From Vreelandella neptunia (GTDB taxonomy: Bacteria > Pseudomonadota > Gammaproteobacteria > Pseudomonadales > Halomonadaceae), in assembly GCF_000712975.1 (NCBI RefSeq), contig NZ_JHQL01000006.1, positions 1 through 64,000 on the forward strand: a stretch of DNA of 64,000 nt, written 5' to 3'. Each line of letters opens with the position of its first letter. The first letter of the stretch is position 1. Of the stretch, positions 29,236 to 39,068 are shown piece by piece. The notes beneath the pieces are model-generated. The model saw only the letters and a list, made by a program, of their open reading frames with translations. It did not search any database and was not told where the DNA came from. The translations under genes were made by a program, and so were the position numbers.

Positions 29236-31147
29236 GGTTGTTATGCTCCTTGACTGAAGGCGGCGGCAGTACGTTAGGTGTTGCTGAGCAGGGCAGCGTA
29301 ACGGTGAATCTTGCCCCGCCGGTGGGCTGATTTGCTGCCTGCAACTTGCCGCCCAGATCTTCCATAATACGTGAGGAAATCGAAAGTCCTAGTCCTAATC
29401 CGCTACCGGGTGCTTTCGTGGTGAAGAAGGGTTCGAAAATTTGGCCCAAGTGATGTTCCGGGACCCCCGGGCCATTATCGGCAACGCTGATCAGCACTTG
29501 CTGTTGCGCGATTTCTACCCGTAGCGTCAGTACGGGTGACGCTACCTCTTTCATTGCCTGTAGCGCGTTGCTAATCAGGTTTACCAGCACTTGCTCCAGG
29601 CGTACTAAGTCACCTTCCACCCAAAGTGTGTCTTCAGGCCACTGCTGAACCACGGTGATGCCATCATCTCGTAAGCGGCTTTGAAATAAACGCAGTGCGT
29701 ACTCAATACAGGCTTGGACAGAGATTGTTTCCTGGCGCTCGCTGCTCTTACGAGAAAACTGGCGCAGCTGGGCGCTAATGTCGGCCATGCGCTGTGTAAG
29801 CTCAACAATCTGCGCTAGGTTGGCATCCGCTTTATCTACCCGCGCTAGTTCAATAAACCGTCGACCATTTTCAGCGTAAGCGCGAATAGCGGCTAACGGT
29901 TGATTTAACTCGTGATTGATACCCGCAGCCAATTGGCCTAAGACCGCTAATTTTGCTGCTTGGATCAGTTCATCTTGGGTTTGGCGCAAATTAGCTTCTG
30001 CTCTTCGCCGTTCTTCAATTTCATCGGAAAGCCGCTGATTACTGGCAACTAAGTCACGTGTTCTTCGTTCTACGCTAACCTCTAGCTCATCTCGCACTCT
30101 TGCTAACGTTTGCCGTTCGCGCTCTGCAAATGCTTCGCGCTCTCGACGTAAACGCAAGCGTTGCCAACCAATACCACCGCCCAAGGTCACCACACCATAT
30201 AAGCCTCCCGCCATGAGTGCTGCAAGCCATTGGGCGTTCACTACCGGGGTTAGTGGTTTTAAAATATGCATTTGCCAGCCAAACTCTGGGATGGGGCGCG
30301 TCAAGCTTAAATAGCGCCCGCCATCTAATGGCCCGCTAGCAAAGCTAACAAGGTAGCTATCAGCCCCGTAAGGAGCTTCAAGTTGAATACCTGAAGGCGT
30401 TAAAGGCTCCATTGCATAGCGTCGGGTTGCTCGTAGAGTGTCGCGCTGGCTGTCAGTAAGAGGGTAAAGAGCGTTCATGCGCAGCTCAGGGTGGCTGGCC
30501 ATGAAAATAATATTATCGCTATCGGTAACAAACAGCTCAGCATCCTGTTCCGCCCAGCTCTCTTCAACATCGTCGAGCAGCACTTTGACGACGATAACTC
30601 CGTCGGGTTTTGCATCGGGGGAGGTATCATCAAGCCACACCGGCGCAGAAAAGTAGTAACCACGCTCAAGCGACTGTACGCCTAAACCATAGAAACGCCC
30701 TTGCCCCCCAGTAATGGCATCGGTGTAATAGCTGCGGAACGCGTAGTTTTGACCAATAAATGTATTGGGGCGGTGCCAGTTGCTGGCGGCGATGGTATCG
30801 GCGTCACGGTTTAGTAAATAAACATCGGATACCCCAGAGGTAAAACGAAAACGATCAAGCAGCAAGTTGAGTGGCATAGAGTCTTGGCTGTCTGGGGAAT
30901 CTAAAAAACGTTGTACGCCTTCCCTGGTCGCCAGCATTTGCGGCAAATAATCATAGCGCAGTAGGTAACCGTTGAGGTTGGCGGCAGAAAGCCGCAGCTC
31001 GTTTTCAGCATCGTCTTGTAAGTTTGATAATGCCTGCTCGCGGGCCAATTGAGCGGCTTGCCACATGCAAAATATAAGCCCAAGCGAAATCACTATCAGC
31101 CAGAGCAGTCGCCAGCGTAGGTCTGAAAGGCGAAGTAAGTGTTTCAT
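29228..31147 (-). CDS. dctB: Sensor histidine kinase, DctB-like
   Basis: 639 residues. The first membrane helix is at about 13-32, a large periplasmic Cache-type sensing region runs to about 300, and a second helix is at about 306-327. A coiled-coil linker rich in Arg and Glu (330-395) leads to HisKA with the phosphorylated His412 in AAGINHELNQPLAAIR. HATPase motifs follow: NLISNALQA, DNGPGVP and SGLGLGLSIS. DctB proteins sense C4-dicarboxylates; the ligand here is not proved. Its start overlaps the end of the lldR-like gene by 4 nt, so the three regulators form one transcript. Confidence 0.9.
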   Translation of the reverse strand: MKHLLRLSDLRWRLLWLIVISLGLIFCMWQAAQLAREQALSNLQDDAENELRLSAANLNGYLLRYDYLPQMLATREGVQRFLDSPDSQDSMPLNLLLDRFRFTSGVSDVYLLNRDADTIAASNWHRPNTFIGQNYAFRSYYTDAITGGQGRFYGLGVQSLERGYYFSAPVWLDDTSPDAKPDGVIVVKVLLDDVEESWAEQDAELFVTDSDNIIFMASHPELRMNALYPLTDSQRDTLRATRRYAMEPLTPSGIQLEAPYGADSYLVSFASGPLDGGRYLSLTRPIPEFGWQMHILKPLTPVVNAQWLAALMAGGLYGVVTLGGGIGWQRLRLRREREAFAERERQTLARVRDELEVSVERRTRDLVASNQRLSDEIEERRRAEANLRQTQDELIQAAKLAVLGQLAAGINHELNQPLAAIRAYAENGRRFIELARVDKADANLAQIVELTQRMADISAQLRQFSRKSSERQETISVQACIEYALRLFQSRLRDDGITVVQQWPEDTLWVEGDLVRLEQVLVNLISNALQAMKEVASPVLTLRVEIAQQQVLISVADNGPGVPEHHLGQIFEPFFTTKAPGSGLGLGLSISSRIMEDLGGKLQAANQPTGGARFTVTLPCSATPNVLPPPSVKEHNNHA

Positions 31148-31917
31148 GCAGGTGTGCTGCTGGTGCCCTGCGCACGACGCAGTGCACGCTGAGCGCGGGT
31201 TTCGGCTCTGGCCATTTCGAGAAGACCTTCCTCAACATATACTAGGTGTTCGTGTGCTCGGGAGCGGGCGTCTTCAGCACGACCCTCTAAAATTGCATCC
31301 AGTAGTGCGCGGTGCTGCTTCATTAACTGCGCGCGTGAGTTTGGCTTTGCAAAAAGATGAGCGAGGTTATCAACGATGCTTTGCTCTAATAAATGAAAAA
31401 TGCCTCGAATAGTGTGAAGTAGCAATACGTTGTGAGCTGCTTCTGCAATAGCGAGGTGGAAGGCGGCGTCTAGCTTTGCTTCTTGGGCTGGGTTGGCGCC
31501 TACAAACCCGCCGTCGAGTTCTTCAAAACGTTGGATAAGAACGGCTTTATCGGCTGGTGTTGAGCGTAATGCTGCGTAATAAGCCGAAATTCCCTCCATT
31601 GCATCGCGAAACTCAAGTAAATCCAGGTGAAACTCATTGTGTCGTGAAAGCATTTCTAACAGCGGGTCGGTGTAGCCGCTGTTTAGCGTTTCATTAACAA
31701 ATGTACCGCCCCCTTGGCGGCTATTCAGCAGGCCTCGTGCGGCAAGCTTTTGGATAGCTTCGCGTAGAGAAGGGCGAGAAACGCCAAAACGTTCGGCAAG
31801 CTCTCTTTCTGGGGGCAGGCGCTGGCCAGGCTTGAGGCTACCTTCAAGAATCATTGCCTCAAGGCGCTCAGTAATTACATCAGCCAAACGTTGTTGGCGA
31901 AGGGGCGGATACGACAT
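31144..31917 (-). CDS. lldR: GntR/FadR-family regulator, LldR-like
   Basis: 257 residues. Winged HTH at the N terminus (KPGQRLPPERELAERFGVSR...SLREAIQKLAARGLL), then an FCD ligand-binding domain with metal-site His residues (FHLAIAEAAHN). This is the subgroup including LldR, PdhR and GlcC. It faces lldD, with two identical 17-bp palindromes of the subgroup's TTGGTNNNACCAA type between them, one directly upstream of its own start. ATG 31917 is preferred; 31926 is too close to AGGAG. It is the first gene of lldR-dctB-dctD. PdhR or GlcC function cannot be excluded but the lldD neighbour favours lactate. Confidence 0.82.
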   Translation of the reverse strand: MSYPPLRQQRLADVITERLEAMILEGSLKPGQRLPPERELAERFGVSRPSLREAIQKLAARGLLNSRQGGGTFVNETLNSGYTDPLLEMLSRHNEFHLDLLEFRDAMEGISAYYAALRSTPADKAVLIQRFEELDGGFVGANPAQEAKLDAAFHLAIAEAAHNVLLLHTIRGIFHLLEQSIVDNLAHLFAKPNSRAQLMKQHRALLDAILEGRAEDARSRAHEHLVYVEEGLLEMARAETRAQRALRRAQGTSSTPA

Positions 31918-31934
31918 GAAATTCATGCTCCTAT

Positions 31935-31951
31935 AATTGGTAATACCAATT
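31935..31951. promoter_or_regulatory. LldR-type operator O1 (autoregulatory)
   Basis: A perfect 17-bp palindrome AATTGGTAATACCAATT lies 17 bp upstream of the lldR-like start codon. It fits the TTGGTNNNACCAA consensus of the PdhR/LldR subgroup. Confidence 0.8.
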
Positions 31952-32078
31952 CTAAAAGTTTCATATGTTTTGCTCAAGCATCAATTATAAACCTCAGCTT
32001 ATCCATAGAGATTAGGTAGAAAGTAACTTCTTGCTTATGTAACTAAAGTATAAGCGTGGTAAAAGCCTTTGTTGGGGT

Positions 32079-32090
32079 TGTCAATTGACA
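32079..32090. promoter_or_regulatory. Palindromic TTGACA pair: possible back-to-back -35 elements
   Basis: TGTCAATTGACA carries a -35-like TTGACA on each strand. 17 bp away are TAGTGT (plus, 32108-32113) and TACCAC (minus), both weak -10 matches. It would drive lldD and lldR divergently between the two operators. Confidence 0.4.
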
Positions 32091-32132
32091 TGATGAAAGG
32101 GGCTGTTTAGTGTGGCATCTAATCAATCTGTA

Positions 32133-32149
32133 AATTGGTAATACCAATT
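32133..32149. promoter_or_regulatory. LldR-type operator O2 (lldD side)
   Basis: Identical to O1 (AATTGGTAATACCAATT), extended by one A:T pair on each side. Its centre is 198 bp from that of O1 and it lies 89 bp upstream of lldD. The two-operator arrangement is like that known for E. coli lldPRD. Confidence 0.8.
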
Positions 32150-32238
32150 TTACTTGCGGCGTTTAACATTAACGCTTCGATGACCGTGTATAGATAGTAC
32201 TTATAAATAGTGCATCTATTTATTGCATAGGGCCTGCC

Positions 32239-33393
32239 ATGATCATTTCATCACCTACGGACTACCGCCAAGCTGCCAAGCGTCGTATTCCCTCGTTTCT
32301 GTTTCACTATGCTGACGGCGGGTCATACGCAGAGCATACGTTGCGGAGCAATGTTGAAGACCTGGCGGGTGTCGCGTTGCGGCAGCGGGTGTTAAAGGAT
32401 ATGTCGTCGCTATCGCTGGAAACCGAGCTGTTTGGCGAAAAGATGGCAATGCCTCTTGCCTTGGCGCCGGTGGGGCTAACCGGCATGTACGCTAGGCGTG
32501 GTGAAGTCCAGGCAGCGCGGGCAGCGACCAAGAAAGGCATACCATTTACGTTATCGACGGTATCCGTATGCCCTATTGCTGAAGTGGCGTCGGCAGTTGA
32601 GCGGCCCATTTGGTTTCAGCTTTATGTACTGAAGGATCGGGGCTTTATGAAGCACGTGCTTGAGCGTGCTAAGGCGGCAGGGGTTAAAACATTAATCTTC
32701 ACCGTTGATATGCCTGTACCTGGGGCGCGTTATCGCGATGCCCACTCAGGTATGAGCGGCAAAAGCGGGCCTATGAAACGTATGCTTCAGGCTGCATTGC
32801 ATCCTCTTTGGGCTTGGGATGTAGGTGTTCGTGGTCGCCCGCATGATCTAGGCAACGTGTCTGATTATCGTGGTCAGCCGACAGAGCTTGAGGATTATAT
32901 TGCTTGGCTTGGCGATAACTTTGATCCCTCTATTTCCTGGAAAGATCTGGATTGGATTCGTGAGCAATGGGATGGCCCAATGGTTATTAAGGGCATATTG
33001 GATGCTGAAGATGCCCGTGATGCAGTCCGCTTTGGGGCTGATGGTATTGTGGTTTCAAATCACGGTGGCCGTCAGTTAGATGGCGTGCCTTCTACCGCGC
33101 GTGCTCTGCCTGCTATTGCAGATGCAGTTAAGGGTGACTTAGCCATCCTGGCAGATTCTGGTGTGCGTAATGGGTTGGATGTAGTAAGGATGGTTGCCAT
33201 GGGCGCAGATACAGTATTGATCGGTCGCGCCTTTATCTATGCGCTGGCAGCAGCAGGTGAGGCGGGGGTTGCTAACCTGCTTGAGCTTTTCGAAAAAGAG
33301 ATGAGGGTGGCAATGACGCTCACCGGCGCGCGAACGATTGCTGATCTCAACACCGAGTCATTAGTGCCTGACGCGATTCCTGTACTTAAATAG
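32239..33393 (+). CDS. lldD: L-lactate dehydrogenase (FMN-dependent, quinone-linked)
   Basis: Oxidises L-lactate to pyruvate and passes electrons to the quinone pool; membrane-associated. 384 residues, the usual length. FMN/substrate features: [21 protein letters not shown] segment near residue 71-89, [26 protein letters not shown] with the FMN-contacting Lys (about 251), and the catalytic His275 in [10 protein letters not shown], followed by [13 protein letters not shown] and IGRAFIYAL. No lactate permease gene (lldP) is adjacent. Two LldR-type operators lie upstream and a long hairpin terminator downstream. Confidence 0.93.
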   Translation: MIISSPTDYRQAAKRRIPSFLFHYADGGSYAEHTLRSNVEDLAGVALRQRVLKDMSSLSLETELFGEKMAMPLALAPVGLTGMYARRGEVQAARAATKKGIPFTLSTVSVCPIAEVASAVERPIWFQLYVLKDRGFMKHVLERAKAAGVKTLIFTVDMPVPGARYRDAHSGMSGKSGPMKRMLQAALHPLWAWDVGVRGRPHDLGNVSDYRGQPTELEDYIAWLGDNFDPSISWKDLDWIREQWDGPMVIKGILDAEDARDAVRFGADGIVVSNHGGRQLDGVPSTARALPAIADAVKGDLAILADSGVRNGLDVVRMVAMGADTVLIGRAFIYALAAAGEAGVANLLELFEKEMRVAMTLTGARTIADLNTESLVPDAIPVLK

Positions 33394-33457
33394 AAAGGGT
33401 AATGTAGAGAAAGGGGAATATAGAAGGGTGACGTTGCTGAGTTTTTTTATAAAAGCC

Positions 33458-33518
33458 CTTGCCAAGACGGCAGCGAATCCGTAATGTACGCATTCGCTGC
33501 CGTCTTGGCAAGTGGTTT
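33458..33518. terminator. Very long perfect hairpin between lldD and pssA
   Basis: Arms 33458-33478 and 33492-33512 pair perfectly over 21 bp with a 13-nt loop, followed by TGGTTTTTT on the plus strand. The minus strand runs into a T-rich stretch, so it can end both convergent transcripts. Confidence 0.88.
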
Positions 33519-33540
33519 TTTGAGAAAACGTGAATAAACT

Positions 33541-34482
33541 TTAACTTTTAGGTTTAGCTTTGCGCATAACAGCCAATACGGGACCTGAGCACACGTAAGC
33601 ACCAAAAAGCAGCAACAGCATCACAGAAGGCTCAACAGAGATCATTACGAACCCTAGTACCACCGCTAGAAGCACAACAAACGGGACAGGCTTTTTGAAA
33701 TCGAGGTCTTTGAAGCTGTAATAACGAATATTGCTAACCATCAGCACACCCGCTGCCCCTACTACAAACAACATAAGCAGTTTAAAACCTACCGCATCTG
33801 CATCAAAGCTATGGAAGGTCCACACACTAGCGGCCACTAAAGCTGCAGCGGATGGACTTGGCAAACCGATAAACCACTTTTTATCAACACTACCAATCTG
33901 TACATTAAAGCGTGCCAATCGCAGTGCGGCACAAGCCACGTAAAGAAACGCCACGACCCAACCAGTTTTACCGATGTCTTGTAAAATCCAGGTGAAGGCC
34001 ACCAATGCAGGTGCCATACCGAACGAGATCATATCGGCAAGGCTATCGTACTCTGCGCCAAACTCGCTTTGGGTATTGGTCATACGGGCAACACGGCCAT
34101 CAAGCCCGTCAAGCACCATGGCGATAAAAATTGCCACTGCCGCCGAAGTGAATTCTCCGTTAATGCCAGCCACTACCGCAAAGAACCCTGAAAACAACGC
34201 AGATGTAGTAAACAAGTTAGGTAATAAGTAAATGCCTTTTCGGCGAATTTTCTTACCGTCCTCGACCGCTTCTTCAACGACTTCAGTTTCACGCAGAAAA
34301 ACGCTAGCTAGATCTTCATTACTTACGTCGTCATGACTGGTGTAGCCATTATTTACCTTTTCGTGACTAGCGTCGTCTTGACCTCCAGCACTACTGCCTT
34401 CCGTTTTCTGGCCTTCTTGAGGCACTGACTGCGGGGACTGTTTACGCTCTTGATCGCGAGCATCCTGGGTCATAAATATCAT
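33541..34482 (-). CDS. pssA: CDP-diacylglycerol-serine O-phosphatidyltransferase
   Basis: A membrane enzyme making phosphatidylserine, the precursor of phosphatidylethanolamine. 313 residues with about seven or eight membrane helices. The CDP-alcohol phosphatidyltransferase motif is plain: LDGLDGRVARMTNTQSEFG followed by EYDSLADMISFG. It is the integral-membrane (Bacillus/Pseudomonas) type, not the E. coli peripheral type. Unusually, about 80 polar, acidic residues precede the first membrane helix (QSPQSVPQEGQKTEGSS and so on). The start may be 34482 or 34473; neither has a strong ribosome site. Confidence 0.9.
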   Translation of the reverse strand: MIFMTQDARDQERKQSPQSVPQEGQKTEGSSAGGQDDASHEKVNNGYTSHDDVSNEDLASVFLRETEVVEEAVEDGKKIRRKGIYLLPNLFTTSALFSGFFAVVAGINGEFTSAAVAIFIAMVLDGLDGRVARMTNTQSEFGAEYDSLADMISFGMAPALVAFTWILQDIGKTGWVVAFLYVACAALRLARFNVQIGSVDKKWFIGLPSPSAAALVAASVWTFHSFDADAVGFKLLMLFVVGAAGVLMVSNIRYYSFKDLDFKKPVPFVVLLAVVLGFVMISVEPSVMLLLLFGAYVCSGPVLAVMRKAKPKS

Positions 34483-34575
34483 CCGTTTGAAGTGAAGTCA
34501 CAAGAACAGTGATCTCTTTTCATTCTACACGGTGAGGCTCACTCAGCCAGTCAATTACAGTATGCAACGCTAAAC

Positions 34576-34607
34576 GCCTCGGGGCGCGACAGTGCGCGCC
34601 CCGAGGC
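34576..34607 (-). terminator. GC-rich hairpin downstream of ilvC
   Basis: A perfect 13-bp stem GCCTCGGGGCGCG / CGCGCCCCGAGGC with loop ACAGTG, 30 bp past the ilvC stop. There is no good T-tract on the minus strand, so it may be a transcript end by another route or a 3' stabiliser. Confidence 0.6.
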
Positions 34608-34636
34608 TCTAACTAGAGTATTAACACGCTAACTGC

Positions 34637-35692
<1,056 letters not shown>

Positions 35693-35870
35693 TTATATAG
35701 GGATAATTTATAGATGTCGTATCAGCGTTGATGGCCACCCGTGCCGTCTTTTGCAGCACTGGGCTTTGGCGTTGAAGTCACTGTACGCCACTGACACCAT
35801 TGCGTAAAACGCTATATTTGCAACATACTATTTCTAATTATGAAACATAAATCTTAACAGTGGGCTTACT

Positions 35871-36758
35871 ATGGATTTTCGCTTACTAAAGCATGTGATA
35901 ACACTAGCCGAGACACTGCACTTTGGCCGTGCTAGCGAGCTTTGTCATATCAGCCCATCCACCTTGAGCCGCTCAATTCAACAGGTTGAAGCCGAGCTAG
36001 GCACACGCCTGTTTGAGCGCGATAATCGCCATGTCACACTCACCCCCCAAGGCCTAGCGTTTCAGCACTATGCAAAAGAGACCTTAGAACAGTGGGAAAT
36101 GCAGAAGCGGACACTGGCCGCCACGGCGGCACAACTACGCGGAGAAATAAGCATTTACTGCTCAGTAACTGCGAGCTATAGCTTTCTCTATGAGCTATTA
36201 AGCGATGTACGCACCCGCCACCCAGGCATCGAGCTAAAGCTGCATACCGGTGACCCCGCTGACGCCATGTCGCGGGTACTGGAAGGCGCCGACGACATGG
36301 CCATTACCCCCCGCCCGCGGATTCCACCCAGCGCCTTGGCCTTCAAATCACTTACTCGCTCGCCGCTACTGTTTATTGCACCTAGAGAAGCCCACGACTG
36401 GCTGCCAAACCAGCCAGAGAGCTCAACAGCTGAGCAATGGCGTGACGTACCGATGATTCTTTCAGAGGCAGGGCTTTCAAGGGAATATGCCAATACGTGG
36501 TTTAAAGCGATGGGTATAACGCCGCGTATTTATGCCCAAGTGGCCGGACACGAAGCCATTGTTAGCATGGTAGGGCTGGGGTTTGGCGTGGGCGTGGTAC
36601 CAAAAATCGTGCTAGATAACAGCCCGCTGGCCGAACGCGTGCAGGTGCTCAACGTGAAACCGGAGCTACCCCACTACGATGTTGGAGTTTGCGTGCTTAA
36701 TCGACGACTCAAAAACCCGATGATTGATGCCTTCTGGGCGACCGTGACGCCACGCTAA
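35871..36758 (+). CDS. ilvY: LysR-type regulator IlvY
   Basis: 295 residues. The N-terminal winged HTH is RASELCHISPSTLSRSIQQV and FERDNRHVTLTPQG; a LysR substrate-binding domain follows. Its divergent position against ilvC identifies it as IlvY, activator of ilvC in response to acetolactate or acetohydroxybutyrate. Its binding site should lie in 35654-35870; I see only short imperfect palindromes there (for example GCGT-AAA-ACGC at 35802-35812), so the operator is unassigned. The start is ATG 35871. Confidence 0.9.
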   Translation: MDFRLLKHVITLAETLHFGRASELCHISPSTLSRSIQQVEAELGTRLFERDNRHVTLTPQGLAFQHYAKETLEQWEMQKRTLAATAAQLRGEISIYCSVTASYSFLYELLSDVRTRHPGIELKLHTGDPADAMSRVLEGADDMAITPRPRIPPSALAFKSLTRSPLLFIAPREAHDWLPNQPESSTAEQWRDVPMILSEAGLSREYANTWFKAMGITPRIYAQVAGHEAIVSMVGLGFGVGVVPKIVLDNSPLAERVQVLNVKPELPHYDVGVCVLNRRLKNPMIDAFWATVTPR

Positions 36759-36774
36759 CAAGCGTTAAATAACA

Positions 36775-36807
36775 CCATAAAAAAAGCCGCCCTAGGTACG
36801 GACGGCT
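36775..36807. terminator. Bidirectional terminator between ilvY and ilvH
   Basis: A short stem (AAAGCCG-CC / GG-ACGGCTTT) with a run of A before and TTT after. It serves the convergent ilvY and ilvIH transcripts. Confidence 0.75.
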
Positions 36808-36852
36808 TTCTCAGTTGCTTTTTCAACGACTTACTCAGCTAGCATGCTTCGT

Positions 36853-37344
36853 TTACAGTGATAGCACTTTATCGCCGCGAGCAATACCAGATACCCCGGT
36901 ACGCGCCACTTCGAGAATGCCTACCGGCGCCATGGCCTGCAGAAAGGCATCCAGCTTAGAGGCGTCACCGGTAATCTGAACGGTATAAAGGCTTGGCGTT
37001 ACGTCGACAATCTGCGCCCGGAAAATATCTACCGTACGCTTCACTTCATCGCGGGCTGCGCCTAGCGCTTTTACTTTCACCAGCATCAATTCACGCTCAA
37101 TGTGGTTACCTTCCGTCAGATCGACTAGCTTCACCACATCAATCAGTTTATTAAGATGCTTGGTGATTTGCTCAATGACCCGGTCATCACCCACGGTAGT
37201 CACCGTCAGACGTGAAAGCGACGGATCCTCAGTCGGCGCAACGTTCAGCGTTTCAATGTTGAAGTTACGCTGGGAGAACAGCCCGACTACACGTGACAGC
37301 GCACCCGGTTCGTTTTCCATCAGAATCGAGATGATATGACGCAT
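36853..37344 (-). CDS. ilvH: Acetolactate synthase, small (regulatory) subunit
   Basis: 163 residues, the usual length. An N-terminal ACT domain (HIISILMENEPGALSRVVGL...FSQRNFNIETLNV) binds valine for feedback inhibition, and a C-terminal domain follows (ELMLVKVKA onwards). It activates and regulates the large subunit IlvI. Its ATG overlaps the ilvI stop codon by one base (TGATG), so it is translated by coupling. Confidence 0.96.
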   Translation of the reverse strand: MRHIISILMENEPGALSRVVGLFSQRNFNIETLNVAPTEDPSLSRLTVTTVGDDRVIEQITKHLNKLIDVVKLVDLTEGNHIERELMLVKVKALGAARDEVKRTVDIFRAQIVDVTPSLYTVQITGDASKLDAFLQAMAPVGILEVARTGVSGIARGDKVLSL

Positions 37345-39068
37345 CAGGTACGCTCCGTTTTAGACAGCAGCATGTCACGCATGGAACCTAATGGCACCTG
37401 CATCGGATAGACGTGCTCAAAAGGATCGACCTTCACATCCAGGAACACCAGTTCATGCTTGTTAGCAAAGGCGCGCTCTAGCGCCGGCTCCAATTCATCA
37501 AGGGTGTTCACGGTGATCGCGGTAAATCCGTAAGCCTCAATGAGCATATGGAAGTCCGGCAGCGACTCCATATAAGAGTGAGCATGACGGGATTTGTAGT
37601 TCAAATCCTGCCATTGGCGCACCATGCCAAGCGATGCATTGTTGAGGTTTACAATTTTGACGCCCACCCCGTACTGCTTACAGGTAGAAAGCTCCTGCAT
37701 CATCATCTGGAAGCTGCCCTCTCCGGTAACGCATACCACGTCGTCGTCCGGGAAGTTTTGCTTGATGCCCATCGCGGCCGGGAAGCCAAAGCCCATTGTG
37801 CCTAGACCACCCGAGGTGATCAGTCGATTAGGCTTGTCGAACTTGTAATACTGAGCAGCAAACATCTGGTGCTGGCCAACATCCGTTGTTACATAGGCTT
37901 CACCACGCGTAACACGACACAGCGCCTCAACAACTTCCTGAGGCTTCAGCACTTCGCCTGGTTTAGAGGGCTCGTATAGCTTGCCTTCACGCTCGGCACG
38001 CCAGCCGTCAATTTTCTGCCACCATTCGGTCAGCGCTTCAGGCTGCGAAATTGTCTGGCCTTGAACCAAGCTGATCATTTCATTAATGACGCTAGCCGCA
38101 GGCCCCACAATAGGCACATCGGCACGCACGGTTTTAGACACCGAGCTTGGATCCACATCCACGTGAATAATTTTTGCCGTAGGGCAAAACTTCGACGTGT
38201 TATTAGTCACTCGGTCATCAAAACGCGCGCCAATCGCGATGATCAAATCCGCATGATGCATGGCCATATTGGACTCGTACGAGCCGTGCATACCCAACCA
38301 GCCCAGACACTGCCGGTCACTTTGCGGATAAGAACCAATGCCCATCAACGTTGTGGTAATGGGGAAGCCGAGCTGTTTGACCAAATCGGTCAAACCTTCG
38401 CTTGCCTTGCCAGTTACCACGCCACCGCCGGTATAGAACACCGGGCGCTTGGCTTTCAGCATCATCTCAACGGCTTTTTTAATTTGACCGGTATGCCCCC
38501 GAGTTACCGGGTTATAAGAGCGCATCTTGACCTTTTTCGGATAGATGTACTCATAACGCTCGGTCGGCGCGGTCATATCTTTAGGGATATCGACCACAAC
38601 CGGGCCTGGGCGACCAGTTGCCGCAAGATAGAAGGCTTTTTTCAGCACTTCTGGAATCTCAGACGGATGCCGAATTGAGAAGCTGTGCTTCACGATAGGG
38701 CGAGTCACACCGATAATATCGGTTTCCTGGAAGGCGTCGTCACCGATCAGGTGGCTCATTACCTGCCCACACAGCACAACCATAGGAATGGAATCCATAT
38801 AGGCCGTTGCAATGCCGGTAACCGCGTTGGTAGCACCGGGACCTGATGTAACAAGCACACACCCTGGTTTACCTGAAGCACGGGCATAGCCATCTGCAGC
38901 GTGAGTCGCCGCCTGTTCATGACGCACTAGAATGTGCTTCACTTTGTCCTGACGGAACAGCGCATCATAAATATGCAGTGCTGCACCACCGGGATAACCA
39001 TAAATGTATTCAACGCCCTCATCTTGCAAGAAGCGGGCGATCATATCTGCGCCGGAAAGCAGTTCCAC
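37344..39068 (-). CDS. ilvI: Acetolactate synthase, large (catalytic) subunit
   Basis: A ThDP enzyme that condenses two pyruvates to acetolactate, or pyruvate with 2-oxobutyrate. 574 residues if started at GTG 39068 (VELLSGADMIARFLQ), exactly the length of E. coli IlvI. The GTG has GGGGAG 7 nt upstream. The open frame continues upstream but without family similarity. Seen: YGYPGGAAL, catalytic Glu in LVRHEQAATHAADGYAR, VTSGPGATNAVTGIATAY, and the ThDP motif VCVTGEGSFQMMMQEL...LNNASLGMV. An unusually structured leader precedes it. Confidence 0.94.
   Translation of the reverse strand: MELLSGADMIARFLQDEGVEYIYGYPGGAALHIYDALFRQDKVKHILVRHEQAATHAADGYARASGKPGCVLVTSGPGATNAVTGIATAYMDSIPMVVLCGQVMSHLIGDDAFQETDIIGVTRPIVKHSFSIRHPSEIPEVLKKAFYLAATGRPGPVVVDIPKDMTAPTERYEYIYPKKVKMRSYNPVTRGHTGQIKKAVEMMLKAKRPVFYTGGGVVTGKASEGLTDLVKQLGFPITTTLMGIGSYPQSDRQCLGWLGMHGSYESNMAMHHADLIIAIGARFDDRVTNNTSKFCPTAKIIHVDVDPSSVSKTVRADVPIVGPAASVINEMISLVQGQTISQPEALTEWWQKIDGWRAEREGKLYEPSKPGEVLKPQEVVEALCRVTRGEAYVTTDVGQHQMFAAQYYKFDKPNRLITSGGLGTMGFGFPAAMGIKQNFPDDDVVCVTGEGSFQMMMQELSTCKQYGVGVKIVNLNNASLGMVRQWQDLNYKSRHAHSYMESLPDFHMLIEAYGFTAITVNTLDELEPALERAFANKHELVFLDVKVDPFEHVYPMQVPLGSMRDMLLSKTERT

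Noticed and set aside
38061..38678. 205-codon antisense frame in ilvI
   Set aside because: Shadow of ilvI with no family features.
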